DNA of 25,758 bases from CAZJLN01 sp964540765 (lineage in GTDB: Bacteria; Chloroflexota; Anaerolineae; Anaerolineales; Anaerolineaceae), in NCBI GenBank assembly GCA_964540765.1, contig CAZINW010000032.1:1-25758 (forward strand). Direction: 5' to 3'. The notes beneath the pieces were generated by a model that saw nothing but the letters and a program-made list of their open reading frames with translations, was not told the origin of the DNA and ran no database searches. The first letter of the stretch is position 1, and every line of letters starts with the position of its first letter. This document shows, piece by piece, positions 8,476 through 15,839 of this stretch. Position numbers and translations under genes: made by a program.

Positions 8476-10140
8476 CTATTCTGCAGTTGCGCCAATGCCT
8501 TCAGACAAGGCAGCGTCAACAATCGATTGGGCTTCCACTTGGATCTGTTTTAAATGCTCTGGACCTATGAAGCTTTCAGCATAGATCTTATAAGCGTCTT
8601 CCGTTCCTGAGGGTCGGGCAGCAAACCATCCGTTTTCGGTAACAACCTTCAATCCACCAATGACAACGTTGTTGTAAGGGGCGCGAGTTAACTTGGCAAT
8701 GATGCTCTCCCCTGCCAGTTCGCTTGCTTTTACCTGCTCGGGTGAGAGATTAGCAAGCAAGGTTTTCTCAATTGGATTTGCCGGTGCATCCACACGCGCG
8801 TACCAGGCCTGCCCAAAGCGGTTTTCCAACTCTTGATAATGTTCACCTGGATCTTTCCCTGTAATGGCAAGAATTTCTGCTGCTAATAGATCCATAATAA
8901 AGCCGTCCTTATCTGTAGTCCAGACTTTTCCATTCTGACGCAGGAAAGACGCACCAGCGCTTTCTTCCCCACCGAAGCCAAATGAGCCATCCAACAGACC
9001 ATTTACAAACCACTTGAATCCGACTGGAACCTCGCAAAGTTTCCGATGAAGGTGTGCCGCAATCCGGTCAACGATTGAACTTGATACCAGAGTTTTTCCA
9101 ATGGCAACATTCTCACCCCAGTCTGGTCTGTTTTGAAACAGATGCCAGATTGCGGCTGCCAGGTAATGGTTGGGATCCATCAATCCAACACTATGGATGA
9201 CAATGCCATGTCGGTCGAAGTCTGTATCATTCCCAAAGGCAATATCAAACCGATCTTTAAGTTTTACCAGGCTTGTCATGGCATAGGGTGATGAACAATC
9301 CATGCGAATCTTGCCATCGCGATCAAGCGTCATGAAGGCGAAAGTCGGATCAACCCTGGGATTAACAACGCTGAGATCAAGTCCGTAGGTCTCTGCAATT
9401 GGTTCCCAGTATGAAACACCCGAACCACCCATTGGATCGGCACCGATCTTTAGTCCAGAGGCTTTTATGGCTTGCATATCCACAACATGCTTCAAATCTT
9501 CAACGTAGGGGCGTATATAATCGATTTGATGGGTCGTCTCAGCCTTGAGCGCTTTCTCTAGAGATATTCGTTTTACGTCTTTTAAGTCATTAATGATGAT
9601 CTCATTTGCACGATTCTGGATCCATTTTGTAGTGGACGTATCAGCCGGGCCTCCGGAAGGAGGATTGTATTTAAAACCGCCGTCTTCGGGTGGATTATGG
9701 GATGGGGTGATGACCACACCATCTGCAAGACCCAATGTCCGTCCATGGTTATATGCCAGGATTGCATGCGAAATGACCGGTGTAGGCGTGTATCCAAGAC
9801 CTTCCTGGATGGCAATATCCACACCATTCGCTGCAAATACCTCAATTGCACTGTAGAGGGCTGGCTCAGACAGGGCATGCGTGTCCATACCGATGTACAA
9901 AAGCCCGTTTATATTCTGTGACTTGCGCAACTCACAAATTGCCTGACTGATTGCCAGAATATGGGCTTCATTAAAACTTTTATTGAAGGATGAGCCGCGA
10001 TGCCCGGAGGTACCAAAGGCGACCTGATGAGCAGGATTATGAGGTTCTGGCCTTTGCGTGTAATAGGCGGATATCAATCTTGGAACATTGACCAGATATT
10101 GATAGGGCGCAACTTCACCTGCCAATTCATGGATAGCCAT
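8476..10140 (-). CDS. pgm: Phosphoglucomutase (alpha-D-glucose)
   Basis: Interconverts glucose-1-phosphate and glucose-6-phosphate; cytoplasmic. The 554-residue length and layout match the E. coli Pgm type of the alpha-D-phosphohexomutase family. Visible motifs in order are FGTSGHRGSS (42-51), the phosphoserine loop VITPSHNPPEDGGFKYNPP with S147, the metal-binding loop GNDTDFDRHG with D305, D307 and D309, the sugar-binding GGEESAGASF (390-399), and the phosphate-binding RPSGTED (509-515). AAGGAG lies about seven bases before the ATG. The gene starts 34 bases after kdgK and precedes pgi, so its product joins hexose phosphate metabolism to the ADP-glucose route served by glgA. Confidence 0.96.
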   Translation of the reverse strand: MAIHELAGEVAPYQYLVNVPRLISAYYTQRPEPHNPAHQVAFGTSGHRGSSFNKSFNEAHILAISQAICELRKSQNINGLLYIGMDTHALSEPALYSAIEVFAANGVDIAIQEGLGYTPTPVISHAILAYNHGRTLGLADGVVITPSHNPPEDGGFKYNPPSGGPADTSTTKWIQNRANEIIINDLKDVKRISLEKALKAETTHQIDYIRPYVEDLKHVVDMQAIKASGLKIGADPMGGSGVSYWEPIAETYGLDLSVVNPRVDPTFAFMTLDRDGKIRMDCSSPYAMTSLVKLKDRFDIAFGNDTDFDRHGIVIHSVGLMDPNHYLAAAIWHLFQNRPDWGENVAIGKTLVSSSIVDRIAAHLHRKLCEVPVGFKWFVNGLLDGSFGFGGEESAGASFLRQNGKVWTTDKDGFIMDLLAAEILAITGKDPGEHYQELENRFGQAWYARVDAPANPIEKTLLANLSPEQVKASELAGESIIAKLTRAPYNNVVIGGLKVVTENGWFAARPSGTEDAYKIYAESFIGPEHLKQIQVEAQSIVDAALSEGIGATAE

Positions 10141-10174
10141 ATCCTCTCCTTAGTCATAATTTGTTTTTTTGGAG

Positions 10175-11254
10175 TCACCTCTGAATGCGCGCAGAGCCAC
10201 CTTTGGCAAAGGCACTCACCTGATCCAAAGTGGCCATCGTGGTATCACCCGGGAATGTTGTCAATAAAGCTCCATGAGCCCATCCCAGGTTGACCGCCTC
10301 CTGATAATTTTCTCCAGCCAGCAATCCATAGAATAAACCTGCAGCAAATCCATCCCCGCCACCCACACGATCATAGACATTCAATTCACAAGTTGGGGCT
10401 TGATAGGTTTGACCGTTGATCCATGCCACTGCGCTCCAACTGTGGTAATTGGTTGAATGTACATCCCTCAGTGTGGTCGCCACAACCTTGATGTCAGGGA
10501 ACTTTTCAAGAACTTCATCGATCATCCCAAAGAAAAGAGATGGATCCAACTTGGATTTGGCAGTGATTTCAGGACCCTTGATGCCAAGCCCCAACTGCAG
10601 ATCTTCTTCATTGCCAACCAGCACATCCACATTCTTGACAATCGCTGCAATGACGGGTTGTGCTTGCTTTTCACCCCCCCACAAGCCCCATAATTTTGTG
10701 CGGTAATTCAAGTCAAATGATGTAACCGTCCCTTTAGCCTTTGCGGTTTTCATAGCTTCGATGATCAATTCACCTGTTGTTTGTGACAATGATGCAAAGA
10801 TGCCACCGCTGTGCAGCCATCTTACACCCCCAGTAAATATTTCCTCCCAGTCAAAATCACCTGGTTTGAGCTGCGCAGCCGCTTCATTGGAGCGGTTATA
10901 AAAGACAACTGGAGCCCGCATGCCGTATCCACGGTCACTATACACAGTTGCCATATTTGGGCCGGTCACACCATTATGCTTGAAATGTTTATAGAAAGAT
11001 TTCAACCCCATAGCCCGAACGCGTTCAGCGATCAAGTCACCGATGGGATAGTCCACCAGCGCTGATACGATCCCTGTACGCATTCGAAAACAATCGGACA
11101 GATTGGCCGCGACATTAAATTCTCCACCGCTGGGATGAACTTGCCATTGTGTTGCCTTTCGGAAAGGAATAATTCCTGGATCAACGCGATGAACAAGCGC
11201 ACCAAGGGATAACAAATCAATTGAGCCATCTTGAGGGATCATTAAGCCAGTCAT
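10175..11254 (-). CDS. kdgK: PfkB-family sugar kinase, probably 2-dehydro-3-deoxygluconokinase
   Basis: ATP-dependent sugar kinase of the ribokinase/PfkB fold, 359 residues, cytoplasmic. The substrate-side loop GGEFNVAANL lies at 43-52, and the ATP-side signature YDRVGGGDGFAAG ends with catalytic base D301. FDLNYRTKLW (180-189) and the VGNEEDL segment (213-219) resemble 2-keto-3-deoxygluconate kinases, which make KDPG in sugar-acid breakdown. No KDPG aldolase or dehydratase gene is nearby, so the exact substrate is inferred and another ketose or sugar acid is possible. AAGGAG lies nine bases before the ATG, with a good promoter just upstream. It is the first gene of the operon running to glgA, so it may be co-regulated with glycogen and hexose phosphate enzymes. 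PfkB family is sure; KDG specificity is moderate. Confidence 0.85.
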   Translation of the reverse strand: MTGLMIPQDGSIDLLSLGALVHRVDPGIIPFRKATQWQVHPSGGEFNVAANLSDCFRMRTGIVSALVDYPIGDLIAERVRAMGLKSFYKHFKHNGVTGPNMATVYSDRGYGMRAPVVFYNRSNEAAAQLKPGDFDWEEIFTGGVRWLHSGGIFASLSQTTGELIIEAMKTAKAKGTVTSFDLNYRTKLWGLWGGEKQAQPVIAAIVKNVDVLVGNEEDLQLGLGIKGPEITAKSKLDPSLFFGMIDEVLEKFPDIKVVATTLRDVHSTNYHSWSAVAWINGQTYQAPTCELNVYDRVGGGDGFAAGLFYGLLAGENYQEAVNLGWAHGALLTTFPGDTTMATLDQVSAFAKGGSARIQR

Positions 11255-11281
11255 AAATCGTTGCTCCTTGTAAAATCAACC

Positions 11282-11311
11282 ATGATACCACACCCATCTC
11301 AGGGATAACAA
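11282..11311 (-). promoter_or_regulatory. Promoter of the kdgK-pgm-pgi-glgA operon
   Basis: On the minus strand TTGTTA (11306-11311), an 18-base spacer, and TATCAT (11282-11287) preceded by TG one base away form an extended -10 promoter. The predicted start near 11275 gives a leader of about 20 bases that still contains the kdgK AAGGAG site. Confidence 0.5.
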
Positions 11312-11477
11312 AACAATTCCAACCAAAACCCAGGCAAAACAAATCGAAAATTTGGCATGATAAATGTTTGCTTAATTATAGAAGAAAAGTATGTTGATGT
11401 TTGGTCACAGTTGAAAGTAATCACATCATCTTATAGAATAATTATAACCAAAACTCTTATCAATCACGTGACTTTTC

Positions 11478-11506
11478 TTGACAACCGAACGAAAATTCCT
11501 TTATAA
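11478..11506 (+). promoter_or_regulatory. Orphan plus-strand sigma70-type promoter
   Basis: Perfect TTGACA (11478-11483), a 17-base spacer and TTATAA (11501-11506). It points away from kdgK and into the 3' end of tldE, where no plus-strand gene exists. It may drive a short noncoding or antisense RNA, or be chance in AT-rich DNA. Confidence 0.35.
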
Positions 11507-11582
11507 CAATTGTCACCATCATGAATCATTCTTTATCCTTCAGGAAAAATGAATTAAACCAGATAATTTATAATTCTATAAA

Positions 11583-11618
11583 ATTAAGGAGTCGCCTTCT
11601 TTAGAACGGCTCCTTAAT
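11583..11618 (-). terminator. Rho-independent terminator of the tldD-tldE operon
   Basis: On the minus strand the 9-base arms ATTAAGGAG and CTCCTTAAT enclose further pairing (GCC with GGC, TTCT with AGAA around an AA loop). The stem runs into AATTTTATAG. It begins 15 bases after the tldE stop, as expected for an intrinsic terminator. Confidence 0.8.
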
Positions 11619-11632
11619 CATGCCTGCATCAA

Positions 11633-13018
11633 TCAATAGGTGCTATTTGAATGTGAGATTTCCAGGTCCTTCACGTAGATAAAGGTTGGAACCACCAGCG
11701 CAGTTGGATTCCTGGCTCCGTAGCTGCTGGATGTGTTATATACCGTCTGATTTGCGGTCATCCATTCCACTTTTTTACCAAAGATATCCAGCAGGCTTTG
11801 GGTGATCCGGACGTTGTATGGAACTACCACGCTGCCATTCTGCTTGAGCAATAGGGCCCCAAACCGGGAACTGCCCGTGATCAATCCCTTTGATGGATTT
11901 ACGATATTCATATAGTGAATGTAAGGAATATAGAGTACATCGTGTTCACGTGGAAGATTGACCAATTCCTCGAGAGTATTAACTGGCTTATCACCACCGG
12001 TTACCACCAGGCTCTTATGCATGACCGTGTGCCCGGTCGGTGCGGCATTAAATTCATCCGCATCGTCCTGGTTCCAGGTGAATGATTTAAATCTTCCGCG
12101 TTCAAAGATGATGTATGGCTTGCGTTCAATACCCATCATGTCCCATGAAAACGGGAAGGTTCCTGGATGGCTGGGATCATCCGTCAAGGTGAATTTATCA
12201 CCCAGGATGCGCTTTCCAACATGTTCTTCGGTCAGGAATGAAAAACCACGCTTCATCATGCCACCGTCAAAACCAATCCAATTCATGACATCAACTAACT
12301 CAGCGGTTGCGGCTGGTCCAAAAACAACATCATAGTGACCCAAAGGTATTTGTTGCGGAGTATCATTTTGGTAGTGCTCCAGGAGGAATTTCAGATCTCT
12401 GTTCAGCGAAATTGGATCAAGATCGCTTTTTTTCTGTGCGGATTGCTCCGCAATCACTTCCCATTTCAAATCGCTATGGGAAAGTACGATGGTGATCTGA
12501 GCATCTGAGCTAACAAAAATCTGGGCGTGTTCGGAGTTGGTGTTGATCTGAGCAGTCACATTCTTTCCACATGAAAAAATACCGCCGAGTTTAATTTTTT
12601 CTGACTCCAAACCCTGAACAGCTTCATTGAAGAAGGCGAGCTTTTCAGCGTTTGAGATCCCAGACAGGTCTGGATCAAATCCACGTTCATCAATGATTGT
12701 GTCACGATAAGTGGGAATGGTGGGTTGATAGTTCAATGGTTGGGCATGTTTCACCATCTCAGCCGCCACCATGACACCCTGTTTCATTTCATCCAACCTC
12801 GTCAGGCTGGTGATCATTTCGTAACTGGCACGTTTATTGCCTTCGTATGCCGTGATTTCCAGGCGCAAAAGGTGTTCATTTGTGTTCAGCGAAATGGCTG
12901 AGTTTGCAAAGCGCATCAGGTAACTATCTTCTTCATGGTAGAAGAAGGTTGCGGTGACGCCATTGTCAATGGCAAAACGTCGTATTTCGCTTAAGATCGA
13001 TATTATCGCGTTGCTCAT
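11633..13018 (-). CDS. tldE: TldE/PmbA family protein, partner subunit of TldD
   Basis: Member of the TldD/PmbA (U62-type) family, 461 residues and cytoplasmic with no signal peptide. In characterised systems TldE pairs with TldD to form a heteromeric metalloprotease that degrades unfolded peptides and trims peptide precursors; TldE lacks the metal motif itself. That fits here: no HExxxH is present, but the family region GHYDVVFGPAATAELVDVMNWIGFDGG and the late segments LYIPYIHYMNIVNPSKG and TGSSRFGALL are recognisable. It begins three bases after the tldD stop with GGAG nine bases before the ATG, so the two are translated as a coupled pair. A strong terminator follows. The family call is firm; the natural substrate is unknown. 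Confidence 0.9.
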   Translation of the reverse strand: MSNAIISILSEIRRFAIDNGVTATFFYHEEDSYLMRFANSAISLNTNEHLLRLEITAYEGNKRASYEMITSLTRLDEMKQGVMVAAEMVKHAQPLNYQPTIPTYRDTIIDERGFDPDLSGISNAEKLAFFNEAVQGLESEKIKLGGIFSCGKNVTAQINTNSEHAQIFVSSDAQITIVLSHSDLKWEVIAEQSAQKKSDLDPISLNRDLKFLLEHYQNDTPQQIPLGHYDVVFGPAATAELVDVMNWIGFDGGMMKRGFSFLTEEHVGKRILGDKFTLTDDPSHPGTFPFSWDMMGIERKPYIIFERGRFKSFTWNQDDADEFNAAPTGHTVMHKSLVVTGGDKPVNTLEELVNLPREHDVLYIPYIHYMNIVNPSKGLITGSSRFGALLLKQNGSVVVPYNVRITQSLLDIFGKKVEWMTANQTVYNTSSSYGARNPTALVVPTFIYVKDLEISHSNSTY

Positions 13019-13021
13019 CCT

Positions 13022-14476
13022 TTATTCTCCAATCCTCACATTATCAAAACGGCAAATAGGTACACCATGTCCAAGCTGCATGATTTGATTGGGCTGTCCC
13101 TTGCCACAGTTATCCACATATCTGACTTGCCAAGTAGACTCATCGCCAACAGCAGATAAGGTGTTGTAAAACTTAAGCGTCTCACCTTTATAGGTGGCAT
13201 TCTTAACAACTCTGGTAATCTCACCATCTTCAACCAGCCAACCAATTTCAGTCGCAAAATGGAACTGCTCGCGATTGGACCCGATCGACCAGCTCTTGTC
13301 GCCGTCCAAAACAATGCCCTTTTCTGTCTTTGTGATGATATCTTCCAATGTGCCATCCGTTCCGGGGTCAATGTTGATATTGGTCATTCTTTCAATCGGC
13401 ACGCGGTAAAAACTTGTTGCCCTGTTGGCGCCACTGCTACCATGGAAGATTTGCTTATGGGCAAGCGCATTGGCTTCTTCCACCATCTGTCTGCCAGTAA
13501 TTGCTCCCACCAGGATGCCTTTATCGATCAACAGGTTGTTTTGCGCTGGAACGCCATCATCATCATATCCAAAGCTGCCGGGTGTATTTGGAAGCGTCGC
13601 ATCTGCACGTGCAGTCAGCTTCTCAGAGCCATATCGCAGTGAGCCAAAATCCTTTAATGTGACGAAGGATCCCCCTGCAAAAGCCAGTTCATAACCCAAA
13701 ATACGGTCAAGTTCAAGAGCGTGACCTATGGTCTCATGAGTCTGAAGGAACATGATCCCTGGTAATAAGATCACAGATCGATCTTCTTTTGGACATTCTT
13801 CAGCAGAAACTATCTGATGCAACTCCTTAACAATGCGATCAGCCTCACGCAAGAAGAGCTCTTCATCAATGGTTTCCCAACCGCGTGTCAATCCTAAACG
13901 TCCAGGAGCAAATTTTCTTTCGTGCGCTTCTCCATGTTCATCCAACCCCATTACTTGAATGGATGGAAATACCTCAATGATGTTTTTCTCAATTTCACTA
14001 CCTTCAGAGTCCAGGAAGATGAGCTGCTTTCGCATGAATGTAAGATCGCAAATACGCTGAAAAACGCCGGCCTGATCTAACTTCGCATCCATCTTCTTCA
14101 GAAAGGCGATTTTTTCATTAAAAGGAACTTCAAACGGATTGATCAAGTTCGGGCTTGCAAACGAAGCCTGAACAGCATCCTTTTCAGCCAATCTAACAGG
14201 AAAAGTGACCCTCTCTGAGGCAATGCGGGCATTGTCGAAAGCTTTATCGAACAGACCTGAGAGATCAGTCAGATCAGATGAAGCAGAGAAACCCCATGCG
14301 CCTTTGTAGAGCACGCGGATTCCGACACCGCTTTCCTTTGAGGCACTTGCGTTTTTCAAGTTGCCATTCCACATGGTCAGATAATTGGCTTCTTCAAGCG
14401 GGTACCAGCGGGCATCAACATAAATGGCACCCGCAGATTTAAGCCGGTCAAATTCTCGTTTAATCAGTTTTTGCAT
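13022..14476 (-). CDS. tldD: Metalloprotease TldD
   Basis: Catalytic subunit of the TldD/TldE protease, 484 residues, cytoplasmic. The zinc motif is HETIGHALELD, with H247, E248 and H252 as the HExxxH core. Around it lie VILLPGIMFLQT, GYELAFAGGSFVTLKDFG, and the family block GSFGYDDDGVPAQNN with LIDKGILVGAITGRQM. Near the C-terminus VDNCGKGQPNQIMQLGHG carries the family's conserved cysteine-glycine segment. AGGAG lies nine bases before the ATG. It is the first gene of the two-gene operon with tldE. No peptide-precursor or antibiotic-maturation gene is visible nearby, so a general peptide-clearing role or a substrate encoded elsewhere is more likely than a local peptide system. Confidence 0.93.
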   Translation of the reverse strand: MQKLIKREFDRLKSAGAIYVDARWYPLEEANYLTMWNGNLKNASASKESGVGIRVLYKGAWGFSASSDLTDLSGLFDKAFDNARIASERVTFPVRLAEKDAVQASFASPNLINPFEVPFNEKIAFLKKMDAKLDQAGVFQRICDLTFMRKQLIFLDSEGSEIEKNIIEVFPSIQVMGLDEHGEAHERKFAPGRLGLTRGWETIDEELFLREADRIVKELHQIVSAEECPKEDRSVILLPGIMFLQTHETIGHALELDRILGYELAFAGGSFVTLKDFGSLRYGSEKLTARADATLPNTPGSFGYDDDGVPAQNNLLIDKGILVGAITGRQMVEEANALAHKQIFHGSSGANRATSFYRVPIERMTNINIDPGTDGTLEDIITKTEKGIVLDGDKSWSIGSNREQFHFATEIGWLVEDGEITRVVKNATYKGETLKFYNTLSAVGDESTWQVRYVDNCGKGQPNQIMQLGHGVPICRFDNVRIGE

Positions 14477-14540
14477 ATTTTTAGACTCCTTTTAAGATCT
14501 AATAAATTCAGCAATTTATCACAGCCAAACACAAATTGAT

Positions 14541-14570
14541 ATTATATCTATTTTTAGATTTGTTTGTAAT
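14541..14570 (-). promoter_or_regulatory. Promoter of tldD-tldE
   Basis: On the minus strand ATTACA (14565-14570), an 18-base spacer and a perfect TATAAT (14541-14546). The predicted start near 14534 leaves a leader of almost 60 bases before tldD. The spacer contains a small ATCTA/TAGAT inverted repeat that could bind a regulator. Confidence 0.45.
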
Positions 14571-14608
14571 TTTCTGCATCATTCGCAGAGAAGGACTTAA
14601 GAATGTAG

Positions 14609-14776
14609 ATAAATCTTCTCAAAACGGGATTGGGGTCTTCCGCAGATGAAGGATTATTTGAAGAATCTGAGCGTGATCACGATCTCCATTTTGTCCCTAT
14701 GCGAGGTTGTCAAGCCCTGCCAGCAACTTACCATGAAGCTCTAAAAATGGCCAGGACATTAATCCGCCAGTTATAA
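14609..14776 (+). pseudogene. Possible gene remnant, C-terminal part
   Basis: A 55-codon open plus-strand stretch between a TAG (14606) and a TAA (14774), with protein-like content such as DEGLFEESERDHDLHF, RGCQALPATYHEA and LKMARTLIRQL. There is no suitable start codon with a ribosome binding site, and the DNA just upstream is AT-rich and noncoding. It looks like the tail of a decayed gene, but I do not recognise the family. All surrounding genes are on the other strand. Confidence 0.35.
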
Positions 14777-14813
14777 AAATTTTTCAATTATTGATATTTC
14801 TGCTGAAGCCTAT

Positions 14814-14829
14814 AAATGATCACTTAAAA
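14814..14829. repeat. 16-bp repeat, copy 1
   Basis: AAATGATCACTTAAAA, identical to the sequence at 15768-15783. Each copy lies roughly 50 bases beyond the stop codon of one of the two paralogous membrane-protein genes, which supports a tandem duplication of gene plus 3' flank. Confidence 0.65.
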
Positions 14830-14877
14830 GCTGCTTGAGGAATATTTTAACTTGGTTCAGAATAACCCTGATATGAC

Positions 14878-15663
14878 TTATGTCGGATTTTCTGGTCTAA
14901 AAATTGATTCCATCATGATGTTCTCAAAAATGGTCATGACAAGCAAGACTGTCAAGATCAAGAGCGCAATTGATGCAGGCTGCCATTCTAGCAAAATGGC
15001 AATAACATTGGCAACCCAAAAAAGACATAGCCAGATCATGCGATTGATCATTCTGGGCATTCGTCGCATTTGAAAAGTGCTGCTTTTCCACCACAACCAC
15101 ATGCCTGCAAGCATAAAAGCCAGGGATAAACCAATCGTAAGAGACAAAATCTGGCTGCCTTTCAAATTTCCGACATCAGGTATAAACACTCCACAGTGCC
15201 TGGTTATGGATGGCGGATGGTATTTTGACCGAAAAAGAAAAAACCTCACAAGAATTATCCGGTTTTCAATAATATTTTCAGGTGTAAGCATCCAGGATAT
15301 TTCCTTTGTCTCACCGGGCGCAAGAACAAGTTCCTGCTTATTGCGATTGATATTCTCTTCCTGAGCTGGGTCGCTGACTGAAATCTGTACCCATGGTTTT
15401 ATTTCAAAATCCTTTGTATTCTTAACTCGAATGCGGATTTCTTTTGATTCTGTTGGTGTGAGTAAGATAGGGCATTTAACAGTAGTGATAATGGCATCAG
15501 TTTCCAGCCAGGGATCATAGCTGAGCGCTTCAGAATTTCCCCAAAAAGACATACCTTCAATAACACTCAAAACTACGCGGAAATTGAAAGCCAATCCCAA
15601 TGCAACACCAATCAAAAATACAATCAAGCCAATGATCAACCCAATTCTTTGTTTCGTCTTCAA
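14878..15663 (-). CDS. Predicted membrane protein of unknown function (paralogue A)
   Basis: I do not recognise this family. The 261-residue protein has a hydrophobic helix at about 8-27, a long polar part at about 28-170, then three more helices at about 171-192, 207-225 and 229-248. The positive N-terminus suggests the polar part is outside the cell. That part is rich in alternating beta-type segments and has the phrase APGETKEISW, typical of extracellular Ig-like beta-sandwich domains. Cysteines C64 and C157 could form a disulfide. The start is a TTG: GGAG lies eight bases before it and no in-frame ATG fits better. It is about 57% identical without gaps to the protein encoded just upstream (149 of 261 by hand count), so the two arose by duplication. 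The function is unknown; a structural, sensing or surface role is only a guess. Confidence 0.85.
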   Translation of the reverse strand: MKTKQRIGLIIGLIVFLIGVALGLAFNFRVVLSVIEGMSFWGNSEALSYDPWLETDAIITTVKCPILLTPTESKEIRIRVKNTKDFEIKPWVQISVSDPAQEENINRNKQELVLAPGETKEISWMLTPENIIENRIILVRFFLFRSKYHPPSITRHCGVFIPDVGNLKGSQILSLTIGLSLAFMLAGMWLWWKSSTFQMRRMPRMINRMIWLCLFWVANVIAILLEWQPASIALLILTVLLVMTIFENIMMESIFRPENPT

Positions 15664-15715
15664 CTCACCCTCTCCAATGATTTGTTTTTACAGGACTGAT
15701 CCAATTTTTTATTTT

Positions 15716-15744
15716 CTTATACTGTGTACGCATTCCCAGCGCAA
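15716..15744 (-). promoter_or_regulatory. Possible promoter of membrane protein A
   Basis: On the minus strand TTGCGC (15739-15744), a 17-base spacer and TATAAG (15716-15721), about 50 bases before the TTG start. The -35 is weak. A palindrome, TTTGTC-AA-GACAAA (15757-15770), sits just upstream and may be an operator. Its existence suggests gene A can be expressed separately from gene B. Confidence 0.35.
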
Positions 15745-15767
15745 AAACAAGTTATCTTTGTCAAGAC

Positions 15768-15783
15768 AAATGATCACTTAAAA
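15768..15783. repeat. 16-bp repeat, copy 2
   Basis: Identical to AAATGATCACTTAAAA at 14814-14829, 954 bp away. It lies about 56 bases beyond the stop of membrane protein B. Sequence around the two copies is otherwise diverged, so this block may be conserved for a function such as binding or 3'-end formation. Confidence 0.65.
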
Positions 15784-15839
15784 ATTTTTCATCTCACACA
15801 AAGGGCAAGAAATTGATCATGAATACTTAATTATCCTCC

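Larger units (their letters stand above)
11255..11632. other. Intergenic region between tldE and kdgK
   Basis: 378 bp of AT-rich DNA with no gene seen. It holds the tldDE terminator at its right end, the kdgK-operon promoter at its left end, and in between an orphan plus-strand promoter-like sequence at 11478-11506. Confidence 0.7.
14477..14877. other. Intergenic region upstream of tldD
   Basis: 401 bp. It holds the tldD promoter, a possible plus-strand gene remnant at 14609-14776, and one copy of a 16-bp repeat shared with the region behind the next membrane-protein gene. No terminator with a clear T-run is visible behind the gene ending at 14878. Confidence 0.6.

Noticed and set aside
11251..11283. 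Ten-codon upstream reading frame (MVDFTRSNDL) overlapping the kdgK start by ATGA
   Set aside because: Its ATG overlaps the predicted -10 box of the kdgK promoter, so it would not be in the transcript, and it lacks a ribosome binding site.
15784..15839. AGGAGG right after the membrane protein B stop followed by an eight-codon frame
   Set aside because: The spacing of 14 bases to the ATG is too long and the peptide is too short to support as a gene.
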